Shown piece after piece: positions 35,421 through 43,684 of a stretch of DNA of 64,000 bases. Source of the stretch: Bdellovibrio sp. ZAP7 (lineage in GTDB: Bacteria > Bdellovibrionota_B > Oligoflexia > Oligoflexales > RGVZ01). The stretch spans positions 1 to 64,000 of the forward strand of contig CAMDKS010000016.1 of assembly GCA_945900755.1 (NCBI GenBank). The letters are read 5' to 3'. Below the pieces are notes generated by a model, which ran no database searches, was not told the origin of the DNA, and was given only the letters and a program-made list of their open reading frames with translations. The position numbers and the translations under genes are program-made. The stretch's first letter is position 1. Each line of letters starts with the position of its first letter.

Positions 35421-36695
35421 CTAAATTTGTCCCCCCAGTTTGTAATTCAATTGAATCGCAATACGACTTTGAGCGCTCCGCCTTCCATCGCCGTGGGGAA
35501 ATCCACCAATGGTGCCACCCACGTCATGGGCGTCGCGACGCCATTCACGCGATCCAACGGCAACCAATTCTAGTTGTTCTTCAATACTCCACCGCCAACC
35601 TAACTCTGCTTGAACGCCTTTAGCCGCAAGGGATCTAGCCACACTGCCATCAGGATGAATTTCTCCCACTCCCGACCAAAATCCAAGTAACACAGAATTT
35701 TCAGCGTCAAGAATGACCGACGACGTTATGCCCACGCTATTCAAACTCACGTCACTAATTTCAGTGCTTTCTTGCTTGAAGCTTTCACGAAGCTGGCGCA
35801 CCTCCATCGCAACCAATAAGCCGGCTAGGGACGACCCAATGACGCTTCGGCGAACTCCCGCTTGGTACCACTGAATGCGCGTCACGGCTCCGTCCTGGCG
35901 TTCCTCAATCATAGCAGCACTTACGACCACCTTTGAGCCGCTAAGCACGCGGGCGCCGAATTTTGCTGCTCCACCCCAGTAAGGATCACGTTTACTAGGC
36001 GACTCCCCGAAATGCGCAGGCTCGGCGGTGCGCGCATCATGGCGTTCGTCTCTCCCGCTTAGTAGACTTAATCCAAACCCTAAACTATCATCCGCTTGAG
36101 AATTCCCAATGGTTACTAATTTTGGGGCTGAAAATCCAACAGCCATGCTTTTCTCTGGCCCTCGAACCCACAAACCAAAACCTAACACCTCTGGTGTGAC
36201 TCGAATACTCTCAAGAACAGAGTCTTCAACGCCTAGATAGACCTCGACCGACGGTTTTTTAATAGATATCCGATACTCATCCAACAAATGAATCGATGGC
36301 ATCGGCTCGATAACCCGACCCGAACGCACGTCTAATTCCCGAACGACGGGCCCACCATTTCCTCCGATGGCATCGGGTCTGAGGGCTATTTGAACACCAA
36401 CACCACGAGGCAACGTCCACTCAAAATTAAAAATGGCTCTATTTAATCCGAGTGTTCTAACGTTTCCACCTTCTGCAGCACCTGCAAGATTCACCTCGTT
36501 CGGTATGACCGCGGCCTTCCCCGAAGAAAATCCCTCCGCCTCGGCCAAATACAAAAAGTCTAGGTTCACATCATATAGACAAGCCGTTTGTTTTTGCTGG
36601 ATCTGCAAAGATTGCCCGTAGGCGGGCCCAGAAATAATGGCTACAGAAACAAGCACAAAATGGACGATCGAAGCCCCTGTCAACATTCGTTTCAT
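35421..36695 (-). CDS. Secreted, probably outer-membrane protein of unknown function
   Basis: 424 aa with a signal peptide (about 1-27, ending AYGQS). Alternating polar/hydrophobic strands with many Gly and aromatic residues, and a final RIAIQLNYKLGGQI, suggest a beta-barrel. Recognisable stretches such as FNFEWTLPRGVGVQIALRP did not map to a known family. AAGGAG precedes the ATG, and a perfect 14-bp hairpin lies just upstream in the presumed leader. Ends 216 bp before the cytochrome gene. Confidence 0.55.
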   Translation of the reverse strand: MKRMLTGASIVHFVLVSVAIISGPAYGQSLQIQQKQTACLYDVNLDFLYLAEAEGFSSGKAAVIPNEVNLAGAAEGGNVRTLGLNRAIFNFEWTLPRGVGVQIALRPDAIGGNGGPVVRELDVRSGRVIEPMPSIHLLDEYRISIKKPSVEVYLGVEDSVLESIRVTPEVLGFGLWVRGPEKSMAVGFSAPKLVTIGNSQADDSLGFGLSLLSGRDERHDARTAEPAHFGESPSKRDPYWGGAAKFGARVLSGSKVVVSAAMIEERQDGAVTRIQWYQAGVRRSVIGSSLAGLLVAMEVRQLRESFKQESTEISDVSLNSVGITSSVILDAENSVLLGFWSGVGEIHPDGSVARSLAAKGVQAELGWRWSIEEQLELVAVGSREWRRDAHDVGGTIGGFPHGDGRRSAQSRIAIQLNYKLGGQI

Positions 36696-36720
36696 ATAGT
36701 CTTCCGCTCCTTACACTTGC

Positions 36721-36755
36721 GCCATTGCCTTGACGGTTACAGTCAAGGCAATGGC
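36721..36755 (-). promoter_or_regulatory. Perfect 14-bp hairpin in the 5' leader of the gene at 35421-36695
   Basis: GCCATTGCCTTGAC-N7-GTCAAGGCAATGGC, ending eight bases before the AAGGAG of the minus-strand gene. No T-run on either strand, which argues against a simple terminator. Likely an mRNA leader structure or a protein-binding palindrome. Confidence 0.6.
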
Positions 36756-36783
36756 ACTCTGCGTTGAATAATTGTCGGCCATC

Positions 36784-36804
36784 AGAGGCTTGCGCCTCTT
36801 TTTA
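36784..36804 (+). terminator. Terminator-like hairpin in the divergent region
   Basis: AGAGGC-TTGC-GCCTCT followed by TTTTT on the plus strand. Short but well formed. No plus-strand gene ends nearby, so it may be a leader or attenuator element, or chance. Confidence 0.4.
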
Positions 36805-36920
36805 TAACGAAACATCTCATAGCACCAAAAACATAAACCCACACATTCTCCAATATAGTTCGAGAGTATCACATTATGGACCTTCACGCCCAGTGTAGGC
36901 AAAAATGACCCGCAAAAAAC

Positions 36921-36936
36921 TGGCACGAATTTTGTA
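36921..36936 (+). promoter_or_regulatory. Sigma-54-like promoter upstream of fliL
   Basis: TGGCACG-N4-TTGTA fits the sigma-54 consensus TGGCACG-N4-TTGC(A/T) with correct spacing; only the -12 C is replaced by T. It lies about 66 bases before the fliL ATG, a fitting distance. Many polar flagellar export operons are RpoN-dependent, which supports but does not prove the call. Confidence 0.55.
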
Positions 36937-37001
36937 TTAGAACCGTTGAATTGGTGTGCCTGCCTTGTGGCAGGGCCGACAGAAGTCATTGGGAGCGAGA
37001 C

Positions 37002-37802
37002 ATGGCAAAAGAAGAAAAAAAAGACGATAAAAAGGCAGCGAAAGCTGAGAAAGCGCCTCTAACGCCCGAACAAGAAGCCGCGGCTGCGAAGAAAAAGAAG
37101 CTGATAATGTTTGCAGGCATTGGTTTAATTGTAGTGGGCGGCGGTGCATTCGCAGCCATGAAAATATTGGGTGGCTCAAGCAAGCCGGCAAGTGATGTAC
37201 CTCCTGCAGCAGAAGGTGGAGCCCACGGCGACGCCAAGGGCGCTCCGGCAAAAGACGCCCACGGCGACGCCAAGGGCGCTCCGGCAAAAGACGCCCACGG
37301 TGCCACAGCAAAAGACGAACACGGTGCTCCGGCAAAAGACGCCCACGGTGCTCCTGCAAAAGACGCCCACGGTGCCACAGCAAAAGACGCCCACGGTGAC
37401 ACAGCAAAAGACGAACACGGTGCTCCGGCAAAAGACGCCAAGGGCGCTCCGGCAAAGGACGAACACGGAGCAACTTCAGGTGACCCCAGTAAATATTCTG
37501 GTATCGGCGTCATGTATGACCTCAAACCATTTCATTTAAATCTCGGGAATCCCCTGGAAAATCGCTATGTGCGTATGGAAATTCGCTTGGAGTTTCCAAA
37601 CGAAGAGCAGCGGCCAGAACTAACCGCCAGGGATAGCCAATTGCGCGACGCCATCGTGTCAATAATAAGTAGAAAAACTCGGGAGCACCTTTTGAGTCCC
37701 GACGGCAAGGATCAGCTTCGACTCGAAATAAAAAATCGCATCAACCAGTATCTCGATAAAAAAATTACCAACATCTATATCACAGACATTTTAATTGAGT
37801 AG
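37002..37802 (+). CDS. fliL: Flagellar basal-body protein FliL with His-rich repeat linker
   Basis: 266 aa from the ATG at 37002 (GGGAGCGAGA upstream); the track start at 36951 is not supported. Lys/Ala-rich cytoplasmic head, membrane helix at about 34-53 (IMFAGIGLIVVGGGAFAAM), then an unusual linker of tandem 8-residue units (A-P/T-AKD-A/E-HG, about 74-156) with nine His. The FliL domain follows: YDLKPFHLNLGNPLENRYVRMEIRLEF, then RDAIVSIISRKT and ITNIYITDILIE. FliL surrounds the stator at the motor. First gene of the flagellar cluster. Confidence 0.9.
   Translation: MAKEEKKDDKKAAKAEKAPLTPEQEAAAAKKKKLIMFAGIGLIVVGGGAFAAMKILGGSSKPASDVPPAAEGGAHGDAKGAPAKDAHGDAKGAPAKDAHGATAKDEHGAPAKDAHGAPAKDAHGATAKDAHGDTAKDEHGAPAKDAKGAPAKDEHGATSGDPSKYSGIGVMYDLKPFHLNLGNPLENRYVRMEIRLEFPNEEQRPELTARDSQLRDAIVSIISRKTREHLLSPDGKDQLRLEIKNRINQYLDKKITNIYITDILIE
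37222..37470 (+). repeat. Tandem 24-bp repeats within fliL
   Basis: About ten near-identical 24-bp units encoding APAKDAHG-type octapeptides, the first two extended to 36 bp (GDAKGAPAKDAH). Exact duplication at the DNA level implies recent slippage or unequal exchange, so copy number may vary between strains. Confidence 0.9.
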
Positions 37803-37858
37803 TTCGCACCAAAATCGTTATCAACCGAATAAAGATCACTAAAGAGTCGGAGCCAACA

Positions 37859-38833
37859 ATGAATCAGGTCCTCTCACAAAATGAAGTCGATGCCCTATTG
37901 TCTGCTGTGTCAGACAACAAAATGGACACGCCTGGCGCAGAAGGTGGTGCGGCAGGCGCAGGGGTCGTGCAATACGATCTAGCCAACCAAGACCGTATTA
38001 TTCGCGGTCGAATGCCTACCCTCGACATCATTCACGATCGCTTCATACGACTTTTCCGGATGACCCTATCCAATTCTCTCAGAAAAATGGCCAACATTTC
38101 CGTAAACTCTACTGGTCCACTAAAATTTTCGGAGTTTATGAATTCCCTTCCACTGCCTTCATGTCTTAATATCTTGCGCCTTGATCCATTGCGCGGTGCA
38201 GCCGTTATGGTGATCGAATCGAAACTTCTCTACGCACTCGTCGATAGCTTTTTCGGCGGAAATGACGTGCCGTATACCAAAATTGAGGGTAAAGATTTTA
38301 CCCAAATTGAAATCAAAATCGCACGCCGCGTGGTCCTTGTAGCTATCGACGATCTTGAAAAAGCGTGGGAGCCCGTGTATCCGCTAAAAGTAGGTTACAG
38401 TCGAACGGAGATCAACCCACAATTCGTAGCGGTTGTTCCACCTTCCGACGTCGTCATAGCCACAACTTTTGACGTTGAACTTGAAAAAGTCAGCGGCACC
38501 ATCAAAATTGTTATTCCCTATGCCACTCTCGAACCAATCAAATCAAAATTATCGGTCGGATTTCAAAGTGAACAACTTGAAGTCGACTTTATTTGGATCA
38601 ATCGAATCAAGGAACAAATCATGGGCACAACGGCCAATATGCTGGTCAGACTTGGAGCCGCTGACATCACAGTGCGAGATCTTCTCGAGCTCGAACCTGG
38701 CGACATCATTCAACTTAACACAGACGCCACGATACCATTGGAAATCCTCGTCGAGGGGCTACCAAAATTCAGAGGCATCCCAGGTCTTTCTAAGGGCAAT
38801 CGCGCCATTAAAATTACGGACGTATTCGGATAA
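37859..38833 (+). CDS. fliM: Flagellar motor switch protein FliM
   Basis: 324 aa. N-terminal CheY-binding motif LSQNEVDALLSAV, then a middle CheC-like domain (about 45-240; FRMTLSNSLRKMANISVN, GAAVMVIESKLLYALVDSFFGG) and a C-terminal SpoA domain (about 250-320; VRLGAADITVRDLLELEPGDIIQL). C-ring component that reverses rotation on binding phospho-CheY. fliN follows 71 bp later and cheY lies in the same cluster. Confidence 0.96.
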   Translation: MNQVLSQNEVDALLSAVSDNKMDTPGAEGGAAGAGVVQYDLANQDRIIRGRMPTLDIIHDRFIRLFRMTLSNSLRKMANISVNSTGPLKFSEFMNSLPLPSCLNILRLDPLRGAAVMVIESKLLYALVDSFFGGNDVPYTKIEGKDFTQIEIKIARRVVLVAIDDLEKAWEPVYPLKVGYSRTEINPQFVAVVPPSDVVIATTFDVELEKVSGTIKIVIPYATLEPIKSKLSVGFQSEQLEVDFIWINRIKEQIMGTTANMLVRLGAADITVRDLLELEPGDIIQLNTDATIPLEILVEGLPKFRGIPGLSKGNRAIKITDVFG

Positions 38834-38904
38834 TCGACCCAACCAGTGTGCGAAACAACAGAATTAAAAAACGGCGAATCTAAAACCCAAAAAGGAGCTA
38901 CATC

Positions 38905-39318
38905 ATGACAATGGACGGCGGCGGATTAAGTGCAGAAGATTTCGGCCTCGGTGGCGATTTTGACGAAGCGGTAGCGGATGCTGGAGCCGGAGATAGCGGC
39001 AAGGATGAAGGCGGCGGCGGTGGTGGTCGCGTAGGAAAAACCGATTTCTCCAAATTAAAAATGATTTTGGACGTGCCACTAAAAGTGAGTGTCGAGCTCG
39101 GCCGAACTAAAATGCTGGTCAATGATCTCCTTCAGCTTGGCCAAGGTTCCGTCATTGAATTGGATAAAATTGCCGGCGAACCGATGGAAATCTTGATTAA
39201 TGACAAATTAGTGGCGATGGGCGAAGTGGTCGTCGTCAATGAAAAATTTGGCGTTCGTTTAACCGACGTTGTTAGCCAATTTGGTTTAGGTGACTTTACC
39301 CCAGCCAAAGAAGCCTAA
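38905..39318 (+). CDS. fliN: Flagellar motor switch protein FliN
   Basis: 137 aa. An acidic, Gly/Asp-rich N-terminal extension (about 1-48) precedes the SpoA domain: MILDVPLKVSVELGRTKMLVNDLLQLGQGSVIELDK, then EPMEILINDKLVAMGEVVVVNEKFGVRLTDV. Forms the base of the C-ring with FliM and docks the export ATPase complex. AAAAGGAGC upstream of the ATG. Confidence 0.96.
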   Translation: MTMDGGGLSAEDFGLGGDFDEAVADAGAGDSGKDEGGGGGGRVGKTDFSKLKMILDVPLKVSVELGRTKMLVNDLLQLGQGSVIELDKIAGEPMEILINDKLVAMGEVVVVNEKFGVRLTDVVSQFGLGDFTPAKEA

Positions 39319-39353
39319 GAAGCAAATTCCATTAATGTGCCGGGAGGCCTGCT

Positions 39354-40622
39354 ATGTCGACATTCGGAGTTCTGATTAAGGGTTCACTATCTGCGTCACT
39401 AATAATGACGCTGCTATTGACAACGAAAACCTTCGCTGCTGGAGTTGTTAGATCTCCTCAGTCCGCAGTTCCAACGGAGGCTCAAGAAGCGCTTTCCCCC
39501 ACCACACAAGCACCATCCAATTTTGTAGACGCCAAAGCAAATAATGCGCCTGGCAAAATGACCTCCCTAGGCGAAATAACCACGGAAGTAGAGGGAGACT
39601 TGACCATTGTCACGGCGCGTCTCAATAAAGTTCCGGAATGGAAAGATGTAATCCTAGAGGAGCACGGCACGTTTTTACAAATAAAATTGTCTAATACGAT
39701 GATCCCAGCCTCTGGTGAATTTATTGATGGCAATGGACCGTTTCTCAAAAAAATCGCAACATTCCAACTTCCAAATGAAGATGGGGCCTTGCGCCTGTTT
39801 GTAAATCAAGACGCCGCTAAAGCCAAACTTGCGAGCACCGCGGAGCTCATCGGCAACCGCCTTATCATCACCATTGATCACAATAAACTCGAACAACTTA
39901 TCTCTGTGCAACCTGCAAAATCTGCTGGAGAAACCGCATCCGACATTGTGGCTAAAACGCAAGTCGACAAAAATCTTGCCGCTCCCGGCGATCTAATTGC
40001 AGGTGCAGTAGCCGAAAAAGCATCTGCCGGAGCCACCCTCCAGTCACCGGCAGGCGGGGAGCTTCGCTCGCAACTCACGAAGGCCGCTGGTTTCTTTGCC
40101 GTTTTACTTCTAGCGCTAGTGGCATCGCAGGTCGTTCGAGCGAAACGACGAAAGTCAGGAAAATTTGATTTCAATCGTAGCATCTCCGAGCCTACGGCCA
40201 TGAAAGTCCTATCCAGCATTTCCGTTGGGCAAAAGCAAAAGGTGACTTTAATTCAAGTTGGACATCAAGAAATTTTAATTGGCGTCGGCCCAGAGACCGT
40301 CAACCTCATTACGATTATTGAATCCACTCCGAAGGTAAATCAATTTGCGAGACATCTGGAGTCTGCAAACCCGAATGCGGACATCCGTCTAAAATCTCCT
40401 AATGAGGCCACCCCCCCCCTTCAGGCACGCAGACCAGTGGCCGCATCAACAACAACACGACCGTCCACACAGCCCTCCGCCACATCAACTGTCAAGGGCA
40501 ACCGCATAAATGTCGGCGTGGGTGACGAAGGCCCAAAAAATTTGAATTCCCCCACAAACCAAAAAAATGACGACATCACCCGAATTCTGAGAGACCGCCT
40601 ACGCAACATCCCACCAGGATAA
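39354..40622 (+). CDS. fliO: FliO-family flagellar biosynthesis protein, enlarged
   Basis: 422 aa, much longer than typical FliO (about 100-150 aa). Signal/anchor segment at about 10-29, then a periplasmic domain (about 70-185; VEGDLTIVTARLNKVPEWKDV...GNRLIITIDH) with an AMIN-like repeat of beta-strands. The single membrane helix (about 245-262; GFFAVLLLALVASQVV) and FliO core (MKVLSSISVGQKQKVTLIQVGHQEILIGVG) follow, then a disordered Pro/Thr tail. It sits exactly between fliN and fliP. FliO helps assemble the FliP ring. Confidence 0.82.
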   Translation: MSTFGVLIKGSLSASLIMTLLLTTKTFAAGVVRSPQSAVPTEAQEALSPTTQAPSNFVDAKANNAPGKMTSLGEITTEVEGDLTIVTARLNKVPEWKDVILEEHGTFLQIKLSNTMIPASGEFIDGNGPFLKKIATFQLPNEDGALRLFVNQDAAKAKLASTAELIGNRLIITIDHNKLEQLISVQPAKSAGETASDIVAKTQVDKNLAAPGDLIAGAVAEKASAGATLQSPAGGELRSQLTKAAGFFAVLLLALVASQVVRAKRRKSGKFDFNRSISEPTAMKVLSSISVGQKQKVTLIQVGHQEILIGVGPETVNLITIIESTPKVNQFARHLESANPNADIRLKSPNEATPPLQARRPVAASTTTRPSTQPSATSTVKGNRINVGVGDEGPKNLNSPTNQKNDDITRILRDRLRNIPPG

Positions 40623-40679
40623 TCGGCTCAGCCACGGAGACCAATCTAAATGAGACCAACGAAGGGGCAAAGAAGCTAA

Positions 40680-41456
40680 ATGCGTGACTCGACCAAAATA
40701 CTGTTAACCGCATCTGCCGCAATTGTCCTTGCGGCGGCAGCCGTTTCATTTGGCGACACGCTCGCCGCGACCAGCATGCCAAAACTTCAATTGAATCTGA
40801 CCCAATCAGATGATCCATCGTCCGTTGTGCCAGCCATTAAAATCGTGAGCATCCTAACCATCCTAAGCGTCGCGCCCGCCATTTTACTCATGATGACTTC
40901 TTTCACTCGGATTTTGGTCGTCTTAAGCTTTCTAAAGCAAGCGATCGGAACAAACACAATGCCACCCAATCAGGTGGTGTTGGGTCTGTCACTTTTCTTA
41001 ACGATGTTTACGATGGCGCCTGTATGGGGACCCATTAATGATCGCGTCATAACACCGCTCACGCAAAACGCAATCACCCAAGAACAAGCGTTAAATGAAA
41101 TTTCAAAACCAATCAGAAAATTCATGCTCGCCGAAACACGCGAAACTGACCTCGGACTATTTATGAATCTGTCAAAAATGCCAAAGCCAGCCACTCAAAA
41201 TGACATTCCTATGAGCGTCTTGATACCCTCCTTCATGATTAGTGAGCTCAAGACGGCCTTTCAAATTGGGTTTCTCATATATATTCCGTTTCTGGTCATC
41301 GACATGGTGGTTTCCGCCATACTAATGGCCATGGGAATGATGATGCTCCCTCCAACCGTGGTCTCACTGCCTTTCAAATTAGTACTTTTTGTCTTAGTCG
41401 ATGGTTGGGCACTTATTGTTGGTGCCTTAGTGAAAAGTTTTCACACGTATTCATAG
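40680..41456 (+). CDS. fliP: Flagellar export gate protein FliP
   Basis: 258 aa. N-terminal signal sequence (about 1-30), then the FliP core: ILTILSVAPAILLMMTSFTR, VLSFLKQAIGTNTMPPNQVVLGLSLFLT, PSFMISELKTAFQIGFLIYIPFLVID and MMMLPPTVVSLPFKLVLFVLVDGW. Five FliP subunits form the core of the type III export channel. Ends 14 bp before fliQ. Confidence 0.97.
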   Translation: MRDSTKILLTASAAIVLAAAAVSFGDTLAATSMPKLQLNLTQSDDPSSVVPAIKIVSILTILSVAPAILLMMTSFTRILVVLSFLKQAIGTNTMPPNQVVLGLSLFLTMFTMAPVWGPINDRVITPLTQNAITQEQALNEISKPIRKFMLAETRETDLGLFMNLSKMPKPATQNDIPMSVLIPSFMISELKTAFQIGFLIYIPFLVIDMVVSAILMAMGMMMLPPTVVSLPFKLVLFVLVDGWALIVGALVKSFHTYS

Positions 41457-41470
41457 TTAGGAGTTAGCCC

Positions 41471-41740
41471 GTGACTGAACAAACCGTAATTGACCTGGGA
41501 CTTGAGGCCATTTGGATCGCCTCATTAATTGCGGCTCCCGCTCTATTGGCGATATTGGTCACTGGCCTAATTGTCTCCATTTTGCAGGCGGCTACGCAAA
41601 TCAATGAGCAGACGTTGTCATTCATTCCCAAAATTTTGATCATGACCGTAGCGTTAGCCATCACAGGGCCTTGGATTCTAGAGACGATCACACACTATAC
41701 CATCAGCATTTTTGACAAAATTCCAGAAATCGCTCGTTAA
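41471..41740 (+). CDS. fliQ: Flagellar export gate protein FliQ
   Basis: 89 aa from a GTG start with TAGGAG upstream. Two membrane helices with the FliQ pattern LGLEAIWIASLIAAPALLAILVTGLIVSILQAATQINEQTL...IPKI. Four copies pack against FliP/FliR in the export gate. Confidence 0.96.
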   Translation: MTEQTVIDLGLEAIWIASLIAAPALLAILVTGLIVSILQAATQINEQTLSFIPKILIMTVALAITGPWILETITHYTISIFDKIPEIAR

Positions 41741-41755
41741 AAGGGAGTACTGATC

Positions 41756-42544
41756 GTGTTCGCATTTGACACCGGTGACATTTTAACCGCCACTGCAACG
41801 TTCCTTAGGATCGCTTGCATTGTTTCGTTACTGCCGCTATTCGGAGAGTCAAATGTTCCCGTGCGAGTCAGAATTTTGCTGTCACTCGCACTGACAGCCG
41901 GCATCTATCCTATGCTCCCGAAAAGCTATGCTGCCGGTGTCGCGATTGCACTTCAAGACGTCGCCTCTCTGTGCCTTATGATGATGCGGGAGATGCTGAT
42001 CGGCATAGTCCTAGGCTATGTTGCAAAATTAGCGTTTGATGGCCTTGTTATGGGGGCAAGCTTGATCGGCATTCAGATGGGATTTAATACCGCCAGCATT
42101 TTCATGCCTGACAGCAATGAACAAACCAACGGCTTTAGTGCGTTGCATCGGCTGCTAATTATTCTCATTTTTCTTGCGTTGAACATGCACCATATTTACA
42201 TTCGGTCCATTTTTGACAGTTTTAACTTGATACCCATTGGACATGCGATGCCAACAGGAAGCCTACAAGAACTACTGCTCATGGTTTCCTCTGGAATCTT
42301 TTTGACGGCCGTGCAATTGGCGGCACCGATATTAGTTGGCCTACTCTTTTCCACTGCGGCTCTTGGTCTTATTAACCGAGCGGTGCCCCAGGCCAATGTA
42401 TTTGTCATGAGCTTTCCGGCTAATTTCTTCGTCGGTCTCTTCTTGTATATGGCCATGCTACCGCTACTGCCTGGGTGGCTTGAAAATTATTTTAAAAACA
42501 GCCAAGAGCAGATCATGTCTGCCTACGCTCTACTAGCAAAGTAA
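41756..42544 (+). CDS. fliR: Flagellar export gate protein FliR
   Basis: 262 aa from a GTG start (AAAGGGAG upstream). Multi-pass protein with FliR features: RIACIVSLLPLFGESNVPVRVRILLSLALT, LMMMREMLIGIVLGYVAKLAFDGLVMGASLIGIQMGF and GLINRAVPQANVFVMSFPANFFVG. A single copy completes the FliPQR gate. flhB begins 15 bp downstream. Confidence 0.96.
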   Translation: MFAFDTGDILTATATFLRIACIVSLLPLFGESNVPVRVRILLSLALTAGIYPMLPKSYAAGVAIALQDVASLCLMMMREMLIGIVLGYVAKLAFDGLVMGASLIGIQMGFNTASIFMPDSNEQTNGFSALHRLLIILIFLALNMHHIYIRSIFDSFNLIPIGHAMPTGSLQELLLMVSSGIFLTAVQLAAPILVGLLFSTAALGLINRAVPQANVFVMSFPANFFVGLFLYMAMLPLLPGWLENYFKNSQEQIMSAYALLAK

Positions 42545-42559
42545 GGGGGATTCGACATT

Positions 42560-43666
42560 ATGGGCGACGAAGCTCCCGATAAGGAAGACAAGACCGAAGA
42601 GGCGTCCCCGGAGCGTCGGGAAGACTATCGCGAAAAAGGTAACGTGGCGCACAGTCACGAGTTAAGTCAAGTTGCGGGCCTTGCGGCTATCGCCACTTGT
42701 ATAGGTTGGTACATGCCGCAGGTGTCGACTCAATGCCAAAAACTTCTCACAAAGTCTTTTCAATCGATTCAATATTTTCGCGTGACTGATAAAAACATCG
42801 TTAGTCACTTGAGCTCTATTTGGACTGATGTCTTGGTTATCATATTGCCGTTTTTCATAATTGCGGCCACCGCAGGTGTCGTCGTGACGCTTCTCCAAAC
42901 ACAATTCAACTTTTCTTGGGAAAAATTAGAGCCAAATTGGGGAAAGCTAAATCCATTTCCTGGAATTGCTAGAATGTTCAGTATGGAAACGTTCGTAGGC
43001 CTCATTAAGAGCACCGCAAAACTTGCGACGGTGTCCATCATTTCTTGGCTCGTCCTTGCTGGCGAGTGGCGTCAAATTCCTGGTCTTCTTGCCGTCAATT
43101 ACGCGGCAGCTTGGGCCTATTGGGCAGAAATCACGAGGCAACTATTGTGGGGCGTCGTCGGCCTCATGCTTTTTATTGGCGCAGCCGACTACATCTATTT
43201 GTTCATCTCGCTAGAAAATAAAATGAAAATGTCTAAGCAAGAGGTTAAGGAAGAAACAAAGCAACGGGAAACCGATCCGCACGTTAAAGCTAGATTACGC
43301 CGAATGGGGCGTGAAATCGCAAACCGAAAAACGTTGGACAACGTCAAAACTGCAACCGTGCTCGTCACAAATCCAACACACTACTCAATCGCCATCAAAT
43401 ATGAAGTGGGAATGGCCGCACCGCTTGTCGTCGGCAAGGGAGTCGATTTCCTGGCCTTAAAAATGCGAGAGAGGGCCAAAGAACTCGACATCCCGATTAT
43501 CGAAAACGTGCCGCTTGCTCGCGCCCTTTATGCCGCGGTGAAGGAGGGCGAAGAAATTCCCGTCAGTATGTATCAGGCCGTCAGCGAAATTATCAAATTT
43601 ATTTTCCAACTAAAGGGAATCAAGATTCCGAAAAAGAAAATCGACATCACAGAAATTAACGCCTAA
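42560..43666 (+). CDS. flhB: Flagellar export switch protein FlhB
   Basis: 368 aa. KTEEASPERREDYREKGNVAHSHELSQ start, four membrane segments (about 38-210), a linker (KQEVKEETKQRETDPHVKARLRRMGRE) and the autocleavage site NPTH in VTNPTHYSIAIKYE. The C-terminal domain ends with AVSEIIKFIFQLKG. It switches export specificity from hook to filament subunits after cleavage between Asn and Pro. Confidence 0.97.
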   Translation: MGDEAPDKEDKTEEASPERREDYREKGNVAHSHELSQVAGLAAIATCIGWYMPQVSTQCQKLLTKSFQSIQYFRVTDKNIVSHLSSIWTDVLVIILPFFIIAATAGVVVTLLQTQFNFSWEKLEPNWGKLNPFPGIARMFSMETFVGLIKSTAKLATVSIISWLVLAGEWRQIPGLLAVNYAAAWAYWAEITRQLLWGVVGLMLFIGAADYIYLFISLENKMKMSKQEVKEETKQRETDPHVKARLRRMGREIANRKTLDNVKTATVLVTNPTHYSIAIKYEVGMAAPLVVGKGVDFLALKMRERAKELDIPIIENVPLARALYAAVKEGEEIPVSMYQAVSEIIKFIFQLKGIKIPKKKIDITEINA

Positions 43667-43684
43667 AAAGAGTGAGGAATAGTC

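Noticed and set aside
36937-37525. Long minus-strand ORFs (178-179 aa) opposite fliL
   Set aside because: They are the antisense reading of the tandem repeat in fliL, which keeps all frames open; composition is artificial (Arg/Leu or Ala/Ser/Phe runs).
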